From Thalassotalea euphylliae (GTDB lineage: Bacteria; Pseudomonadota; Gammaproteobacteria; Enterobacterales; Alteromonadaceae), in the NCBI RefSeq assembly GCF_003390335.1, contig NZ_QUOU01000001.1, positions 1-64,000 on the forward strand: DNA of 64,000 nt. Direction: 5' to 3'. The translations under genes were made by a program, and so were the position numbers. The notes below the pieces were generated by a model. That model was not told where the DNA came from and ran no database searches. It saw only the letters and a program-made list of their open reading frames with translations. This document shows positions 40,929 through 49,344 of the stretch, piece by piece. Numbering within the stretch: position 1 is the first letter of the stretch; every line of letters starts with the position of its first letter.

Positions 40929-40968
40929 GACAATAGCGTTGTAGAGCCACTTGATTTCACCATATAAA
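40929..40968 (+). pseudogene. Remnant of a 5S rRNA 5' part fused to a tRNA-Tyr 3' tail
   Basis: GACAATAGCGTTGTAGAGCC (40929 onward, to about 40954) repeats the 5' part of the 5S gene (GACAATAGCGTTGTAGAACC at 40558) with a few changes. It is followed at 40958-40968 by CACCATATAAA, identical to the 3' CCA end and flank of tRNA-Tyr (40791-40801). This looks like a duplicated 5S-tRNA tail that has lost its middle. Confidence 0.7.
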
Positions 40969-40995
40969 AAACCGCCCTCGTGGACGGTTTATTCA
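40969..40995 (-). terminator. Terminator of the MFS transporter gene
   Basis: On the minus strand ACCGTCC / GGGCGGT (one U-G pair) is followed by TTTTTTATA. It ends the spinster-type transporter gene and abuts the 5S remnant. Confidence 0.75.
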
Positions 40996-41017
40996 TTATA
41001 TCAATTAAAATAACTAC

Positions 41018-42334
41018 TTATTCTGGTGCGTTTTCAAGGTCTTTTTTCAAGCTTCTAGAGCCTATATAGAAGTGACATACGGACCAGAAACTCACGACAG
41101 GTAAAATATACAGCATGGCGTAGCGCAGCGATTGACTACCGTATGTTGGTGAAAGTATGTCGCTTAGAAAGCCAATCGATGACGGGCCTAAGCCTAAGCC
41201 GATAATATTTAATATTAAAAAGAAAATAGCGGAAGACATAGCACGCATTCTCAAACCCACTAAACTATGTGTGGTGGCCACAACACAGCCAAGGAACAGG
41301 TTCGCCATGACAGAAGGAACAATGAGGCTGTATAACGCAGTGTATTTGTCATTGGTCAGGCAAAACGTTATAAAAAAAGGCAAGCCGAGTAATGCGGCGA
41401 TGCCCGGTAGCCAGGCGTACCATCGAACGTCTTTCTTGGCTAATTTATCGGCTAGAACGCCACCACCAAAAACACCAATAGCACCACCAACACCAATGAT
41501 CATTGCTAGCCAAACGCCTAGTTCTGTCGTAGTTATCTCGTAGCTGCGCAACATAAATGATGCCGACCAGTTAACAAATCCATAGCCAACAAATGCCGTT
41601 AGCGCAGAGCCCAAAGCCATATGCACAAAGGATGAGCGACTCATGAGTAACTTGAGTGTTTCTTTAAATGAAGGGGGGGATTGCTCATTAATCACTTTAT
41701 TTTCAGCTAAACCGCGTAAAGGTTCTTTGAGCGTGTAACGCACAATAACCGCTAAAATAATGCCAGGGGCACCCACGACGAGAAAAGCGGTACGCCAGCC
41801 AAAAACATCGTTTAACCAGCCACCAAGTAAAAAGCCAAACAAGATACCAATACTTACCCCTGTAGAGTAAAAACCAATGGCGCCTGCTCGCGATTCACGG
41901 GGGAAAATATCAGAAATAATTGAGTGGGAAGGTGGACTACAGCCAGCTTCACCAATACCAACACCAATCCGAGCTAGCAGTAACTGAATATAGTTTTGGA
42001 CAAAGCCACTGATCGCGGTCATAAAGCTCCAAACAAAAACTGCTATCGAGATAATATTCCTTCGATTACCGCTATCGGCCCATTTCGCTATCGGGATACC
42101 TGCTATCACATAGAATAACGCGAACGAGAAACCTGTTAGTAAGCCAAGTTGTCCGTCAGATAAACCTAAATCCGCTTTAATACCTTCTTGTAAAATTGCG
42201 AGTAGCTGTCGATCAATAAAATTGAAACTATAAACAATGGTAAGCAGTATGAGGGCGTAATACTTACTGGTATTCGTGGTATAGGCACCAGTGGGTGTCG
42301 GGAGTGAGCCTTGCTGCGCAGTACTTTGATCCAA
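41018..42334 (-). CDS. Spinster-type MFS transporter
   Basis: This is a predicted inner-membrane secondary transporter of the major facilitator superfamily, close to the spinster-like group; the substrate is unknown. The 438-residue protein starts with TTG at 42334, supported by GAGGAG about 8 bases upstream. Twelve hydrophobic segments are expected. Landmarks are YSFNFIDRQLLAILQEGIK in TM1, PIAKWADSGNRRNIIS in the A-like loop between TM2 and TM3, ARIGVGIGEAGCSPPS in TM4 and LPFFITFCL in the second half. The gene is alone, between its own terminator and a 9-bp palindrome upstream. Confidence 0.88.
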   Translation of the reverse strand: MDQSTAQQGSLPTPTGAYTTNTSKYYALILLTIVYSFNFIDRQLLAILQEGIKADLGLSDGQLGLLTGFSFALFYVIAGIPIAKWADSGNRRNIISIAVFVWSFMTAISGFVQNYIQLLLARIGVGIGEAGCSPPSHSIISDIFPRESRAGAIGFYSTGVSIGILFGFLLGGWLNDVFGWRTAFLVVGAPGIILAVIVRYTLKEPLRGLAENKVINEQSPPSFKETLKLLMSRSSFVHMALGSALTAFVGYGFVNWSASFMLRSYEITTTELGVWLAMIIGVGGAIGVFGGGVLADKLAKKDVRWYAWLPGIAALLGLPFFITFCLTNDKYTALYSLIVPSVMANLFLGCVVATTHSLVGLRMRAMSSAIFFLILNIIGLGLGPSSIGFLSDILSPTYGSQSLRYAMLYILPVVSFWSVCHFYIGSRSLKKDLENAPE

Positions 42335-42408
42335 GAGGTTCTCCTCATCGGGGGAGTTAGCGGTGTTTAAATTATATTCAATTCAATTTTGTGGTATGTC
42401 AATACTTC

Positions 42409-42430
42409 TATGAAATATAAGTATTTCATA
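42409..42430. repeat. Palindrome upstream of the MFS gene
   Basis: TATGAAATA (42409-42417) and TATTTCATA (42422-42430) form a perfect 9-bp inverted repeat with a 4-base centre, between the MFS gene and the TPR protein gene. It has no T-run; an operator is possible. Confidence 0.4.
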
Positions 42431-42437
42431 TAGTTAG

Positions 42438-44057
42438 CTATATGAGTGATTTATACTGCTGGTTTAATGTTTGATACCTTTGGTATGCAGGATGGTTACT
42501 TGGCAATCCGACAAGTGAGGCTAAAAGGTCATTGGCTTCATTCAGCTTTGAACTGTCTTTACTCTCTTGATAATAAGCTAAAAGTACTTGCACAAAGTTG
42601 AGTTTAATACCGATATGGTTCGGGTATAGTTGCTGTGCGGCAAAAAGCCCCAGCAAAGCCTGTCCATAGTTTTGCTGCCGGTAATACTGTGCTGCTTGGT
42701 TAAGTGCTTTTTGTGCAACGACGAACTCTTCGCGTTTAAGAGACTCATCAAGCAACATATCCACTTCTGCCATTAAATCGGCATTGTCGGGCTCTCGCTC
42801 AACAACTAAATTAATCAAAGTGTTTGCGATTTCTTTTCGGTCAAGCTCGTTAAGCAACCTAGACGCCTTAATTAAGGTCTCTGAGGTGAGCTGCTCACTG
42901 ACTTTGTCAATGTAACTCTCACTGTTGTTGAGTATGCGTTGGGCGTCGTATTCTTCGTGTGTTTTCATCATGATACGAGCACTGTGCAGTTGCATTTGTA
43001 CGCGAGTGTCTGGGCTTTTAAACGTTTTGTTGGTTTCATTCAGGGCATTAATCACCCGCAATTTTCTTTGCTTTAATTCACTACTTGTTAATTCATCGGC
43101 GTATAAGTTTAAAGACTCTGAAAAATTAAATGCATTATCTGGCTTGTGGTGAATTGAGTTATATGACAACTGATAGTTCTGTTCGAATGCTTGTGTTGCT
43201 TTGTCAAACTCGCCGTTGTCAAAACAGAGCTTGGCAAATCGCTCTATCCTTTTTACGGATAGGGGGGAGATTTTTATCGCGGTTTCGAGTACCTCTTGTG
43301 CTTTTATGTATTGCTCTATTGCTTCATAACAGGTCGCTAACCAATCGTATGACGATAAATATAAGGGGTGTTGCTCGACCAAGTTAGTAAAGAGGTTGAT
43401 CGCACCAGAGAAGTCTTGCTGTTTCAGCGCTATTTTGCCCAAACCGATAGTCGCCCACTGGCAGTTTCGTTGATGCTTGAATTGGCGGTAAATCGTCGCT
43501 GCTTGTTCGTACTCTTGTAGCTCAAATAGTTGTCTTGATTTAATGCCATAGCACTCAGCTTTATAGGGCGAGTTACTATCTATTGCTTGATTGCAAAGTT
43601 CAATGGCGGTATTGGCGTCACTACTGTCGAGGGCTTGATAGATGCTTTTCATGTGATGCTTTTTTCGATAGCAACGCTCAAGCCTGTCGCGCAGATCTTT
43701 TATTCGATAGGGTTTGGTGAGGTAGTCGTCAGGCTTGTGCTCCAGTGCCGCCAGCACCATAGCTTGTGAGTTTTCCGCGGTGATTAGAATGACCACGGAT
43801 TGGCGATTCACAAGGCCGTTTTCGCGCAGCTCCTCGAGCAGTTGCTGGCCGTTCTTTTGGCTTTCGCCAAGGTTGTAGCCAAGTAAAAGCACATCGTAAT
43901 GGGTTTGAGCACAGCGCAGTACAATGTCGTTGGCGTAACCACAAGCTTCAACCACCTCAGGATCAAGATTGAACGCGAACTGTTTGAGCAAATCGCGAGA
44001 AGGCTTGAGGCTGTCGATAATTAGAAACCGCTTGTCGCGATAATTACTAAGGGCCAT
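42438..44057 (-). CDS. Degenerate response-regulator receiver fused to TPR repeats
   Basis: The 539-residue protein has an N-terminal receiver-like domain (residues 8-130) and a long tetratricopeptide-type helical region (about 150-535). The receiver has FLIIDSLKPS for the acidic pocket, the conserved Thr in VVILITAENS and Lys in DDYLTKPYR. However, the position of the phosphoacceptor Asp is Gly60 (YDVLLLGYNL, where family members usually read LLxDYNL), so it probably cannot be phosphorylated in the normal way. TPR helices such as KAECYGIKSRQLFELQEYEQ suggest protein-protein contacts. Partners are unknown; the neighbouring divergent gene codes a zinc-ribbon/Sel1 protein. Confidence 0.82.
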   Translation of the reverse strand: MALSNYRDKRFLIIDSLKPSRDLLKQFAFNLDPEVVEACGYANDIVLRCAQTHYDVLLLGYNLGESQKNGQQLLEELRENGLVNRQSVVILITAENSQAMVLAALEHKPDDYLTKPYRIKDLRDRLERCYRKKHHMKSIYQALDSSDANTAIELCNQAIDSNSPYKAECYGIKSRQLFELQEYEQAATIYRQFKHQRNCQWATIGLGKIALKQQDFSGAINLFTNLVEQHPLYLSSYDWLATCYEAIEQYIKAQEVLETAIKISPLSVKRIERFAKLCFDNGEFDKATQAFEQNYQLSYNSIHHKPDNAFNFSESLNLYADELTSSELKQRKLRVINALNETNKTFKSPDTRVQMQLHSARIMMKTHEEYDAQRILNNSESYIDKVSEQLTSETLIKASRLLNELDRKEIANTLINLVVEREPDNADLMAEVDMLLDESLKREEFVVAQKALNQAAQYYRQQNYGQALLGLFAAQQLYPNHIGIKLNFVQVLLAYYQESKDSSKLNEANDLLASLVGLPSNHPAYQRYQTLNQQYKSLI

Positions 44058-44273
44058 TGCAAAGCTTATGGTTGAATCTCGTTACTGTTGTTTTTAACTA
44101 AACTTACCTGTGATGTCTACTGCGGAGTCGTACAAGGAAGGTAATAAATGATTTGGGTCATACTCCACTCGCCATTGGCTGTTTATCAGCTTTACTACGA
44201 GTAAGTTAGTACGAAAGTTGTCCACGCAATGAGCATCTGTTATAAATGAGGTAATAAAAACAAGGAGTAAGTA

Positions 44274-45314
44274 ATGGAATACGGCGAATCAAGCTTTAAC
44301 GGCGGTATCACTTATCAGCACCAATGCCAGTCTTGTGGTCATAGTAAACACAATGTTAAAGGCGAAATTTCGTACTCCTATCTGTTTTTACAATCGCTGC
44401 CGCTTTTTCCTACCGGTCGGCAGGTGCAACTAGAGTGTACCAATTGCCTGCAATTAGTTGGCAAAGCGGATATTGATAAGGCCTTATACCAGCAATTACT
44501 GGGGTCAGCTTTTACCATATATCATTTTCTCGTCAAGTTTGTCGGTACGTTTCTGCTTTGTTACTTTATTTATCTTTGGCTACAAGCGCTTGAGACGGAA
44601 CGAAACCAAACTCAGTATATTGTGAGTGCCCCACAGATAAACGACTTTATGTTATTCGATAATCGCCAAATAACTGATGCTTATCGTCCACATGAGAAGT
44701 ATCGAATCGGCAAAGTCGTTGATGTTACTGGCGATACCATTTCACTCGTGCTTGGTAATATGGTTTACAGCCACAAATCATCATTTCGCGATGCCATCGC
44801 ATCAGGCCAAACGAGAGCATTTAGCTACTTCGGTAAAAAGCATCATCACTTTCATATCGATGACTTACAGCAATTGCACGGGCGCGATGGGGTGTTAATT
44901 GCAGCTCGCCCAGATGGTAATGTTTTGTATGGCAACTTCATTATTAACGATATCGGCTATCGCCTTAGTGCCAGTTATATTCCTGGTGAAAGAGAGTATG
45001 CTTCTGGTTTGGCGTATGAACAGGCAAGTTATATCCAAGACCACATGGTGGAAGCTTTTGTTAAGTTTGAAAAGTCAGCGCAGTTAGGGTTTTCTGAGGG
45101 GCAAATTAAACTTGCCGAAATATACTTAGCTGGCGATCTGGTGAAGCCTGATTTTTCATTAGCGCTATTTTGGTTAGAGCAAGCCTCACTTAATAGCTAT
45201 GAGCGAGCAATTAAGAAATACGCAATTGTTTGCGAGCAAACAAAAGACTGCGACTTACCAGCATTCTACCAACGACTCGTAGATCACGGCGTTAATTTGC
45301 ATCGAGTAGATTAA
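44274..45314 (+). CDS. Zinc-ribbon, single-TM, Sel1-repeat protein of unknown function
   Basis: The protein is not recognised. The 346-residue product has an N-terminal four-cysteine zinc ribbon (CQSCGHSKHN near residue 18 and CTNCLQLVGK near residue 60). A hydrophobic membrane segment follows near residues 83-104 (HFLVKFVGTFLLCYFIYLWL), then a soluble region with a beta-rich part (YRIGKVVDVTGDTISLVLGN). C-terminal Sel1-like helices carry AAxLGxxxAQ-type patterns (FEKSAQLGFSEGQIKLAEIY, SLALFWLEQASLNSYERAIK). The ATG is preceded by AAGGAG. It is divergently oriented to the pseudo-receiver/TPR gene and convergent with the chemoreceptor gene. Confidence 0.75.
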   Translation: MEYGESSFNGGITYQHQCQSCGHSKHNVKGEISYSYLFLQSLPLFPTGRQVQLECTNCLQLVGKADIDKALYQQLLGSAFTIYHFLVKFVGTFLLCYFIYLWLQALETERNQTQYIVSAPQINDFMLFDNRQITDAYRPHEKYRIGKVVDVTGDTISLVLGNMVYSHKSSFRDAIASGQTRAFSYFGKKHHHFHIDDLQQLHGRDGVLIAARPDGNVLYGNFIINDIGYRLSASYIPGEREYASGLAYEQASYIQDHMVEAFVKFEKSAQLGFSEGQIKLAEIYLAGDLVKPDFSLALFWLEQASLNSYERAIKKYAIVCEQTKDCDLPAFYQRLVDHGVNLHRVD

Positions 45315-45424
45315 CTCGTTGATCTCAATTTCAAAGCCAGAGATCGATTATGGCATAAAGACGTTATTCATTATCACATTGACCTAGCTCGATTTGTTGT
45401 CGTTCAGCGGTAAATGAAGTTCAA

Positions 45425-45453
45425 TAAAAAAGCGATGCATTGGCATCGCTTTG
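45425..45453 (-). terminator. Terminator after the chemoreceptor gene
   Basis: AGCGATGC (45431-45438) pairs with GCATCGCT (45443-45450). On the minus strand it is followed by TTTTTTATT, so it mainly ends the chemoreceptor gene. Confidence 0.8.
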
Positions 45454-45478
45454 TGCTATATCCGGTATGCCGATAACC

Positions 45479-47386
45479 TTATTGCTCAAATTGTTTAACT
45501 AAGGTATCGAGTGTTTCTGCCAGTTTATTCAACTGCTCAGCGCTACTGGCAATTGCCTGGACATTCGCCATGTTTTGTTCAGAGATAGTGCGAATGTCTG
45601 ACATGTTATTATTGATGTCATTGAGCGAAATAGCTTGCTGTTCAGTTGCTGTGGCAACAAGGTGATTGGTGTCAGTTATTTGCAGTGTCAGCTCACCACT
45701 TAATTCCAGTTTTTCTTGTGCTTGGCTGATTGACGCCTTGGTATTGGCAGACTGAGCCAAAATCGCTTCGATTTCAGAGGTTGCCACTGTGGAAGTTTGC
45801 TTGAGCTGCTCCATGATGGTTTGAATTTCTGTGGTTGAATCAGCCGTTTTTCCCGCCAAGCTTCGCACTTCTTCTGCTACTACCGCAAACCCTCGGCCGT
45901 GCTCGCCTGCGCGCGCAGCTTCAATGGCGGCATTCAGGGCGAGTAAGTTTGTTTGATCAGAGATAGCTTCGATTACGCCCAGTGCTTGCGCAATCGTTTC
46001 GGTATTCTCTGTTAGTGTCGCGATCACGTTAGAAACATCGTTAATCTTACCGCCAAGCTGCTCAATATCAGACTTTGTCTCGACAATCACATGGGTAATT
46101 TCGCTGTCATTATGGCGAACGTTTTCGGCGAGATCTGAGGCTTGTACCGCACTTTGCGCAATGTCAGAAACCGTTGTATTAATTTGCGAAAGTGCGTTGG
46201 AAATATGCTGGGTATTGGTATCGTTGCTCGCGGCGCTGGTTTGCGTATGTTGGCTTTTGAGCGCTAGCTCATCGGCGGTGCTTCGCAACTCTCGGCTACT
46301 TGCGGCGATGGTTTCAAATAACTCAGCCAGTTTGCCAATAAATGCATTGTAGCCCTTAGCAACCGCCACTAGCTCTTGCTGACCGCTTTCTGGAATGCGG
46401 TAGCTTAAATCTGCTTCACCTTGCCCCATACGGGTAAAAAGCTGCGCTAACTTGTTAATCGGTTGTGTAATGGAGCGAGCAATCACCAAAGCGACAGCTA
46501 TCGTCGCTAAAACAATAACTAAAGTCCAAACAATCATATTAATTGTCGCATTATTGAGTTGCTCGTAGGCTTCACTCTCAGGTAACTGTCCAATGACAAA
46601 CCATTGGGCGCTTGGCACATAGCTAGAGCTTACCAATAGGTTTTGATTTTCAATTTCCGCATTAATTTGGTTGAACTTCGCAAGGTTTAGTAGCTGTTTT
46701 GCTTGTTGGCCGTAAATATCAGTAATGTTTTTACCTATGTATGCTTCGTTCTTGTGGAGCTGGATTTTTCCGTTTTTGTCGACAAGGTAAACAAAGCCAG
46801 TTTTCTCAAGGCGAAATGTATTGAGCAGATTAACGGCATCTTCAAACGATTTCGCAATGCCCGATAAGCCTAAACCATTGGGCTGTTGGTGGTTAACAAA
46901 AAGGTCGACTCGTTGACCGTCAGGGTATCGATAAATACTAATCGATGTTTCTTGACCGCTGTCTCGGTAGGCAAAAAACCAATCGTCTTCGCCACTTGCT
47001 TTTGTTAATTGTCTTAAAAAGCCGTTTTCATTCCAATAGTTACCGTTGCGTCGATCAGCAAATGAAGTACTGCTAAAGTGATTAACTCGGCCCGTTTCGG
47101 CGAGCTTTTTAATCACTAGTGGTTCTTGTGTTTTGTCGCTACCAGCTTTTGCCCATCTCAGTAAAAAAGGATCGTTGGCAAGTTGCTTGGCAACGATACT
47201 CATCAAGGCAATTTCTTTGTCAATTTCGCCACTAATTTGCTGTATTGCACTGGGGAGCTCTTTTTCCAGCAAGCGGGTTTCTACAACCTTTCTGGCGACT
47301 AATTGGCTAAACGTACCGACGGATAATGCCGTTAATAACACGCAGAGAAGTAGTGCTAATGTTATTTTTTTGTTAATGGAAAACAA
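45479..47386 (-). CDS. Methyl-accepting chemotaxis protein
   Basis: This is a transmembrane chemoreceptor. I chose the TTG at 47386 (635 residues, MFSINKKITLALLLCVLLTA...) because AGGA lies 8 bases upstream; an ATG 36 bases earlier lacks a ribosome-binding site. TM1 is at residues 5-25. A Cache-type periplasmic sensor domain follows (about 30-270; FVYLVDKNGKIQLHKNEAYI). TM2 is near 280-300, then a HAMP domain (ITQPINKLAQLFTRMGQGEA) and the cytoplasmic signalling hairpin with AIEAARAGEHGRGFAVVAEE. It lacks a C-terminal NWETF-like CheR tether. The ligand is unknown. Confidence 0.93.
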   Translation of the reverse strand: MFSINKKITLALLLCVLLTALSVGTFSQLVARKVVETRLLEKELPSAIQQISGEIDKEIALMSIVAKQLANDPFLLRWAKAGSDKTQEPLVIKKLAETGRVNHFSSTSFADRRNGNYWNENGFLRQLTKASGEDDWFFAYRDSGQETSISIYRYPDGQRVDLFVNHQQPNGLGLSGIAKSFEDAVNLLNTFRLEKTGFVYLVDKNGKIQLHKNEAYIGKNITDIYGQQAKQLLNLAKFNQINAEIENQNLLVSSSYVPSAQWFVIGQLPESEAYEQLNNATINMIVWTLVIVLATIAVALVIARSITQPINKLAQLFTRMGQGEADLSYRIPESGQQELVAVAKGYNAFIGKLAELFETIAASSRELRSTADELALKSQHTQTSAASNDTNTQHISNALSQINTTVSDIAQSAVQASDLAENVRHNDSEITHVIVETKSDIEQLGGKINDVSNVIATLTENTETIAQALGVIEAISDQTNLLALNAAIEAARAGEHGRGFAVVAEEVRSLAGKTADSTTEIQTIMEQLKQTSTVATSEIEAILAQSANTKASISQAQEKLELSGELTLQITDTNHLVATATEQQAISLNDINNNMSDIRTISEQNMANVQAIASSAEQLNKLAETLDTLVKQFEQ

Positions 47387-47656
47387 TTGCTTATTCCTTG
47401 ATCTAAAACAAAAACGGCGCATTCTATCAAGTTATTTCAGGAAACCCATTAGAAACTAATTGAATTGCCTTAGGCTATCTGTTAAGTCCATGAAATAGCA
47501 GCTGATTTAATGGCATACCAATTCGTTATAGCCCATAACGTCTGAGCGATATCAAAAGTGTCGGAATAAGGTGTAAAAATACTGAGGAATAGTCCAGAAG
47601 GGGGGTAAAACGAGTAAGTTGAAGGCTAGCGTTAAAATTGTGGTGTCTAATATGAT

Positions 47657-47680
47657 AGGGCTTGGCAAAAGCCAAGCCCT
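47657..47680. terminator. Strong hairpin downstream of ilvC
   Basis: AGGGCTTGGC / GCCAAGCCCT with an AAAA loop is a perfect 10-bp stem, 21 bases after the ilvC stop. It lacks a clear T-run on either strand but is the only plausible ilvC transcript end. The 314-base gap between ilvC and the chemoreceptor start holds nothing else I recognise apart from an ATACCAATT-type short motif near 47516. Confidence 0.6.
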
Positions 47681-47700
47681 AACTATATATCGTTATTCGA

Positions 47701-49185
47701 TTATAGATCTGCTTCGACAATACGCTTCATATCTGTCATGTAACCGCGAAGCTCTTTACCAACAGTTTCCACTGGGTGGATGCGAATGGCTTCGTTCACT
47801 TCAATTAACCGCACGTTATCAACACCGTTGCTTGCTGACGCTAAACTTTCACCTAAATCTTCAAGGCTTAATTTACTCACAAAGTCTGATAGTAAAGGCA
47901 CAGCTGCATGGCTAAATAAGTAGTTACCGTATTCCGCTGTATCTGAAATTACTACGTTCATTTCATATAGCTTGTTACGGGCAATACAGTTCGCAATAAG
48001 TGGCGTTTCATGCAGTGATTCGTAGTAAGCTGATTCTTCGATAATACCTGCCGCTACCATAGACTCAAATGCTAGCTCAACACCGGCTTTAACCATAGCA
48101 ACTAAGAAAACACCGCGATCGTAGTATTCTTGCTCGGTAATTTCTGCGTCACTGTCTGGTGCCATTTCAAAAGACGTTTCAGCCGTTTGAGCGCGCCACG
48201 TTAACAAGTTCTTGTCGTCGTTTGCCCAGTCTTCCATCATAGTGGCAGAGAAGTGGCCTTCGATGATGTCGTCCATGTGCTTTTCAAATAATGGACGAAG
48301 AATCACTTTTAACTCTTCAGCCATGTCATACGCTTTAATTTTTGCTGGGTTCGATAGGCGGTCCATCATATTGGTGATACCACCGTGCTTTAAGCCTTCC
48401 GTTACCGTTTCCCAACCGTATTGAATAAGCTTGCGAGCGTAACCCGCGTCTACACCGTTAGCGACTAACTGCTGGTGACCTAAGATTGCCCCTGTTTGCA
48501 ACATGCCACAAAGAATGGTTTGCTCGCCCATTAAGTCTGATTTAACTTCGGCAATAAATGATGACTCAAGTACACCCGCGCGGTCACCACCCGTTGCTGA
48601 TGCATAAGCTTTCGCAATCGCCAAGCCGTTGCCGTTAGGATCATTTTCTGGATGAACAGCGATTAACGTAGGAACACCAAAACCGCGTTTGTATTCTTCG
48701 CGTACTTCAGTACCTGGGCACTTAGGGGCAACCATTACAACAGTAATGTCTTGGCGAATCTGCATACCTTCTTCTACGATATTGAAACCGTGTGAGTAGG
48801 CTAATGTTGAGCCGTGCTTCATTAGTGGCATAACCGCGCTCACTGCTGAAGTGTGTTGTTTGTCTGGGGTTAAGTTAAGTACTAAGTCTGCTTGAGGAAT
48901 TAATTCTTCGTATGTACCTACGGTGAAGCCGTGCTCCGTTGCCCAGCGCCACGATTGACGTTTTTCAGCAATCGCCGCTTCACGTAAGGCGTAGCTGATG
49001 CGCAGGCCTGAATCACGCATGTTTAAGCCTTGGTTTAAACCTTGTGCGCCACAACCGACAATGACAATATTCCAATCTTTAATAAAGTTACAGCCGTCAG
49101 CAAACTCTTCGCGTTTCATAAAACGACATTTGCCAAGTTGTGCAAGCTGCTCACGCAAGCTCAATGTGTTGAAGTAGTTAGCCAT
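47701..49185 (-). CDS. ilvC: Ketol-acid reductoisomerase
   Basis: IlvC rearranges and reduces 2-acetolactate or 2-aceto-2-hydroxybutyrate with NADPH, the second common step of valine/isoleucine synthesis. At 494 residues it is the long class II form. The NADPH-binding motif is IVGCGAQGLNQGLNMRDSG; KHGSTLAYSHGFNIVEEGMQ, VAPKCPGTEVREEY and two C-terminal knotted domains with metal-binding acidic residues (SDLMGEQTILCGMLQ) are present. It is transcribed divergently from its regulator ilvY. Confidence 0.98.
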   Translation of the reverse strand: MANYFNTLSLREQLAQLGKCRFMKREEFADGCNFIKDWNIVIVGCGAQGLNQGLNMRDSGLRISYALREAAIAEKRQSWRWATEHGFTVGTYEELIPQADLVLNLTPDKQHTSAVSAVMPLMKHGSTLAYSHGFNIVEEGMQIRQDITVVMVAPKCPGTEVREEYKRGFGVPTLIAVHPENDPNGNGLAIAKAYASATGGDRAGVLESSFIAEVKSDLMGEQTILCGMLQTGAILGHQQLVANGVDAGYARKLIQYGWETVTEGLKHGGITNMMDRLSNPAKIKAYDMAEELKVILRPLFEKHMDDIIEGHFSATMMEDWANDDKNLLTWRAQTAETSFEMAPDSDAEITEQEYYDRGVFLVAMVKAGVELAFESMVAAGIIEESAYYESLHETPLIANCIARNKLYEMNVVISDTAEYGNYLFSHAAVPLLSDFVSKLSLEDLGESLASASNGVDNVRLIEVNEAIRIHPVETVGKELRGYMTDMKRIVEADL

Positions 49186-49344
49186 AGTGGTTTCTCATGT
49201 TCCGAATTAATTAGTTGAGGACACCATAGCGCAAGGGTATTATTGCTTAAAGTGAATTATCTGCATTGCTATGTTGTAATATTGGCAACGTGATTGTTTT
49301 TTGAGGTTTCAGGTTCTAGGTTTCGGATAGAGGGAGTCGATAAT
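49186..49344. promoter_or_regulatory. ilvC-ilvY divergent control region
   Basis: This short intergenic region separates ilvC and ilvY, as in E. coli, where IlvY binds tandem operators here. Candidate LysR-type dyads are GCAA-N8-TTGC (near 49223-49238) and TTGC-N15-GCAA (near 49266-49288). The exact operators are inferred. Confidence 0.5.
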
